From Pseudomonas japonica (GTDB taxonomy: Bacteria; Pseudomonadota; Gammaproteobacteria; Pseudomonadales; Pseudomonadaceae), in the NCBI RefSeq assembly GCF_900188455.1, contig NZ_FZOL01000011.1, positions 1-64,000 on the forward strand: a DNA stretch of 64,000 nt. The letters are read 5' to 3'. Shown here one piece after another: positions 60,920 through 64,000 of the stretch. Every line of letters begins with the position of its first letter. Within the stretch, counting starts at the first letter, position 1. The notes below the pieces were generated by a model, which saw only the letters and a list, made by a program, of their open reading frames with translations, ran no database searches and was not told where the DNA came from. The position numbers were made by a program, and so were the translations under genes.

Positions 60920-63355
60920 ATGACCCGTTCCGTCACCCAAGCGGCGAGCCCCCTGGCCCGCGCTATCCACCTGGCCCTGCTGGGGCTGCTCGCCAGCCCC
61001 GTGGTGGCGCTGCCGAGCCTGGCCGTCGCGCAAACGCAAACGGCCCGCTTCGATATCGCCCCGGGCCCGCTGGGTATCGCCCTCAGCCAGTTCGCCGCCC
61101 GCGCCGGGGTGACCTTCTCCTTCCCCAGCGAGCAGACCCAGGGCCTGACATCCCCCGGCCTGCAAGGCGAGTTCTCGGTGGACGACGGCCTTGCCCGCCT
61201 GCTCGAAGGCAGCGGCCTGCAGGCCCGCCGCGAGACCAATGGCAGCTACGTGCTGATGCCCCGCACCGCGGCAGGCGACACTGCCCTGGAACTCACCGCC
61301 CTGAGCATTTCCGGCAAGGCCCCGGGCTCCACCACCGAAGGTTCCGGCTCCTACACCAGCGAGTCGTCGAGCAGCTCGACGCGGCTGAACCTGTCGCTCA
61401 AGGAAACCCCGCAGTCGATCACCGTGCTGACCCGCCAGCGCCTGGAAGACCAGAAGCTCGACAACCTCACCGACGCCCTCGACGCCACCACCGGCATCAC
61501 CGTGGTCCGCGAAAGCCTCGGCGCCGACAGTACCGCCTACCTGTCCCGCGGCTTCGCCATCAGCAACTTCGAGATCGACGGCGTGCCGACCTCCTCGCGC
61601 ATGGACAACTACACGCAGAACACCGCGATGTACGACCGCGTCGAAGTGGTGCGCGGCGCCACCGGCCTGATCAGCGGCCTGGGCAACCCGTCGGCGACCA
61701 TCAACCTGATCCGCAAGCGGCCCACCGTCGAGCCGCAGGTGCTGATCAGCGCCGAAGCCGGCAGTTGGGACCGCTATGGCCTGAGTCTGGACGTCGGTGG
61801 CGCCTTGAACGACGCCGGCAACGTGCGCGGGCGCTTCGTCGCCGAGCAGAAGGACCAGCACGCCTGGATCGACCGCTTCAACCAGCAGCTCACCACCCTG
61901 TACGGCATCAGCGAATTCGATCTGGACGAGGACACCCTGCTCACCGCCGGCTTCAGCCACCAGATCACCAACAGCAACGCACCGATGCGCACCGGCTTCC
62001 CGCTGTTCACCACCACGGGCGAGCGCACCGACATCAAGCGCTCGTTCAACACCTCGCCGGACTGGGCCTACTACGATCGCCAGCAAAGCACGCTGTTCAC
62101 CTCGCTGGAACACCACTTCGCCAATGGCTGGAGCGGCAAGCTGGAGTACAGCCACGCCCGCAACGACTACGACACGGTGGTCGCCTACATGAGCGGCGAT
62201 ATCGACCCAGCCGACGGCAGCGGCGCCTTCATCATGCCGACCCGCTGGGCCTCCACGCCGACCCAGGACAATATCGACGCCTACCTCACCGGCGGCTTCG
62301 AACTGCTGGGTCGCGAGCACGAGCTGATCGGCGGCGTCACCCTGTCGCGCATCGAGGAACGCGGCACGCCGAACTACGGTGGCTGGCAGCGCGCCAGTTC
62401 CGGCTATGCCGGGAGCATCGACAACATCTTCGCCTGGGACGGCCACACCCCCACCCCGGTGTTCAACAAGGTCGGCGCCAGTGACCTGACCGAAACCCAG
62501 TACGCCGCCTACCTGACCTCGCGCTGGCACCTGACCGACGCCGCCAGCCTGATCCTCGGCGCGCGGGTGGTGGACTGGAACCGCGACAGCAAGAGCTGGC
62601 TGTACCGCACCGGCGCGGTGACCAAGGCCGAGCGCACTGAAACCGGCATCGTCATTCCCTACGCCGGCCTGGTCTACGACCTCGACGACACCTGGACCGC
62701 CTACGCCAGCTACACGCAGATCTTCAACCCGCAGAACGCCAATATCCGCGACGTCAACGGCACCCCGCTGGATCCGCAGGAAGGCACCGGCTACGAGGTG
62801 GGGATCAAGGCCGGCTTTCTCGACGACCGCCTGAACGCCAGCCTGGCGGTGTTCCGCGTCGAGCAGGACAACCTCGCCATCGCCGATGGCGGCAACCTGC
62901 AACCCAGCGGGTTCCAGGCCTACAAGGCGGAAAGCGGGACCACCAGCGAGGGTGTGGAATTCGAACTCAACGGCGAGATCAGCGAGGGCTGGCAGGTCAG
63001 TGGCGGCTATTCGTACAGCGTCAGCTTCAATGCCGACGACAAGCGCATCGTCACCGAGATCCCGCGCAACAGCGCCAAGCTGTTCACCAGCTACCGCCTG
63101 CCGGGAGAACTGGACAGGCTGACCCTCGGCGGTGGGGTCAACTGGCAGAGCGAAGCCGGCTACGCCCTGAGCTACGCCACCACGCAGAGCAGCTACGCCA
63201 TCGCCAGCCTGATGGCGCGCTACCAGATCACCCCGGCGCTGTCGGCCACGCTCAACGTCAACAACCTGTTCGACAAGGAGTACCTGACCACCACCGCCGC
63301 CGGCCTGTATGGCGCGCCACGCAACTTCATGACGACCCTGCGCTACGCCTACTGA
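60920..63355 (+). CDS. TonB-dependent siderophore receptor with STN signalling domain (locus 2)
   Basis: The 811-residue receptor has a signal peptide (about 1-38, ending LAVAQ), an STN domain (about 43-110; FDIAPGPLGIALSQFAARAG), a plug (about 150-275; ETPQSITVLTRQRLEDQKL, GNPSATINLIRKRPT) and a barrel ending in FMTTLRYAY. It resembles FhuE/FpvA-type ferric hydroxamate or pyoverdine receptors with a transducing extension. AAGGAAA precedes the ATG. It is the last gene of a FecI-FecR-receptor series. The siderophore is unknown. Confidence 0.93.
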   Translation: MTRSVTQAASPLARAIHLALLGLLASPVVALPSLAVAQTQTARFDIAPGPLGIALSQFAARAGVTFSFPSEQTQGLTSPGLQGEFSVDDGLARLLEGSGLQARRETNGSYVLMPRTAAGDTALELTALSISGKAPGSTTEGSGSYTSESSSSSTRLNLSLKETPQSITVLTRQRLEDQKLDNLTDALDATTGITVVRESLGADSTAYLSRGFAISNFEIDGVPTSSRMDNYTQNTAMYDRVEVVRGATGLISGLGNPSATINLIRKRPTVEPQVLISAEAGSWDRYGLSLDVGGALNDAGNVRGRFVAEQKDQHAWIDRFNQQLTTLYGISEFDLDEDTLLTAGFSHQITNSNAPMRTGFPLFTTTGERTDIKRSFNTSPDWAYYDRQQSTLFTSLEHHFANGWSGKLEYSHARNDYDTVVAYMSGDIDPADGSGAFIMPTRWASTPTQDNIDAYLTGGFELLGREHELIGGVTLSRIEERGTPNYGGWQRASSGYAGSIDNIFAWDGHTPTPVFNKVGASDLTETQYAAYLTSRWHLTDAASLILGARVVDWNRDSKSWLYRTGAVTKAERTETGIVIPYAGLVYDLDDTWTAYASYTQIFNPQNANIRDVNGTPLDPQEGTGYEVGIKAGFLDDRLNASLAVFRVEQDNLAIADGGNLQPSGFQAYKAESGTTSEGVEFELNGEISEGWQVSGGYSYSVSFNADDKRIVTEIPRNSAKLFTSYRLPGELDRLTLGGGVNWQSEAGYALSYATTQSSYAIASLMARYQITPALSATLNVNNLFDKEYLTTTAAGLYGAPRNFMTTLRYAY

Positions 63356-64000
63356 AGCAGGCGGGCCACCTGGTCGAGGGAGCCTTCGACCTCTCCCGGC
63401 AGCAGTTTCAGGTCGGTGACCTTGCCACGCACCTCCACCTGCATCTTCGTCGGCTGGCCTTCGCCGTCGCCGAGGATGCGGTAGGTGGTGTCGCCACGGA
63501 CGAAGCTCAACTGGCGCTTGGCGGCATCGTAGACGATGCGCTCGCCGGCGTTTTCCGGGTAGAGCAGGACCGCCTCGTCGTTCTTGTCCACGGCGACGTA
63601 GGCCGGTTTCTCATCGTTCGGGCTCTCGAACAGGATGATGCGCTTGCCCGCCGGGGCCAGGCGGAACGCCAGCAGGACCGTGGGTGGATCCTCGGTATTC
63701 CAGTAGCGCCGGGTGCTGCTCACCAGCTTGCCGTCGCGGTTCTCGCCGAGGGTCTCGACCACCAGCCCGGAGGGGTCGTTGTGGCCGATGCCGCTGCGGG
63801 TCCTGAGCACCGGCTCACCGTTTTCCAGGGCGTAGGTGCTGAACTCGTGCCAGCAGCAGCCATCCTTGGTGAATACGCTGATCTCGCGGGCCTTCTCGTC
63901 CACCTCGAACAGGCCGCAGTAGTTCTGCGCCAGTTCGGTGAAGGAGGCGCTGTGGCGGAAACCGTCGGCGGTGCCGAGGAAGACCTGGTAGGACGGGCCG
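63349..64000 (-). CDS. Hypothetical protein, 5'-truncated by window edge
   Basis: The frame is open from base 64000 to the stop at 63349, at least 216 residues, with the start outside the window. The C-terminal part is beta-rich, with regularly spaced strands and short turns (TYALENGEPVLRTRSG, KRIILFESPNDEKPAYVAVD, RQLSFVRGDTTYRILGD), suggesting a periplasmic beta-propeller or similar fold. The stop overlaps the convergent receptor gene by 7 bp. No family is recognised. Confidence 0.7.
   Translation of the reverse strand, partial: GPSYQVFLGTADGFRHSASFTELAQNYCGLFEVDEKAREISVFTKDGCCWHEFSTYALENGEPVLRTRSGIGHNDPSGLVVETLGENRDGKLVSSTRRYWNTEDPPTVLLAFRLAPAGKRIILFESPNDEKPAYVAVDKNDEAVLLYPENAGERIVYDAAKRQLSFVRGDTTYRILGDGEGQPTKMQVEVRGKVTDLKLLPGEVEGSLDQVARLLQ

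Overview
The window is high-GC, densely coded chromosomal DNA from a Pseudomonas of the fluorescent group. The evidence is the mix of families (split Tc insecticidal toxin, LpxO, DUF6124-type small protein, LexA-controlled radical SAM pair, FecI/FecR/TonB-receptor modules), the GC-rich third codon positions and several typical Pseudomonas REP palindromes. No rRNA, tRNA, phage gene, transposase or CRISPR array was seen.

Layout. 1-7421 (minus): two-piece Tc toxin A component, cut by the window edge. 7556-11046: diguanylate cyclase, AidA/PixA-type inclusion-body protein and LpxO lipid A hydroxylase. 11395-13860: XRE-cupin regulator divergent from a lactate-permease-family carrier, then an AhpD-like protein. 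14372-22644: GNAT, two tandem LysR regulators, and a molybdenum hydroxylase operon (2Fe-2S subunit, Mo-binding subunit with Tat signal, tri-haem cytochrome c) followed by xdhC. 22797-27831 (minus): a full type I secretion system (TolC, HlyB-like, HlyD-like) with no evident substrate. 28617-30827: lipoprotein, small membrane protein, MocA-like nucleotidyltransferase and a DUF6124-like gene behind a highly structured leader. 31052-36643: a hypothetical gene divergent from a three-gene operon (TonB receptor, lone periplasmic binding protein, di-haem oxidoreductase), with two ModE-type palindromes between them. 36820-42971: AraC regulator/Fsr efflux pump, MHS transporter, AzlCD and LysR. 43141-52699: isochorismatase/Nudix, ankyrin lipoprotein, an operon of radical SAM + TIGR03915 + WYL proteins behind a LexA box, NnrS and a membrane partner behind an ANR/DNR-type box, and the carboxynorspermidine polyamine pathway. 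52973-63355: a second diguanylate cyclase and two cell-surface-signalling iron-uptake loci facing away from each other around a MaoC/GNAT pair. A hypothetical gene is cut by the right edge.

Themes. Molybdenum recurs between 17 and 32 kb: a Mo hydroxylase, its maturation factor XdhC, a MocA-like cofactor enzyme and ModE-type operators in front of a TonB receptor operon. This raises the possibility of TonB-dependent uptake of molybdate or a molybdophore. The second theme is repeats. Four copies of a 330-500 bp, MITE-like element with long terminal inverted repeats lie between genes from 11 to 28.5 kb, and at least six REP doublets of three or four sequence classes occur further right. The most novel-looking items are the ModE-linked receptor operon and the 5' leader at 30294-30527, which can form a three-way junction plus an exact 6-bp pseudoknot.
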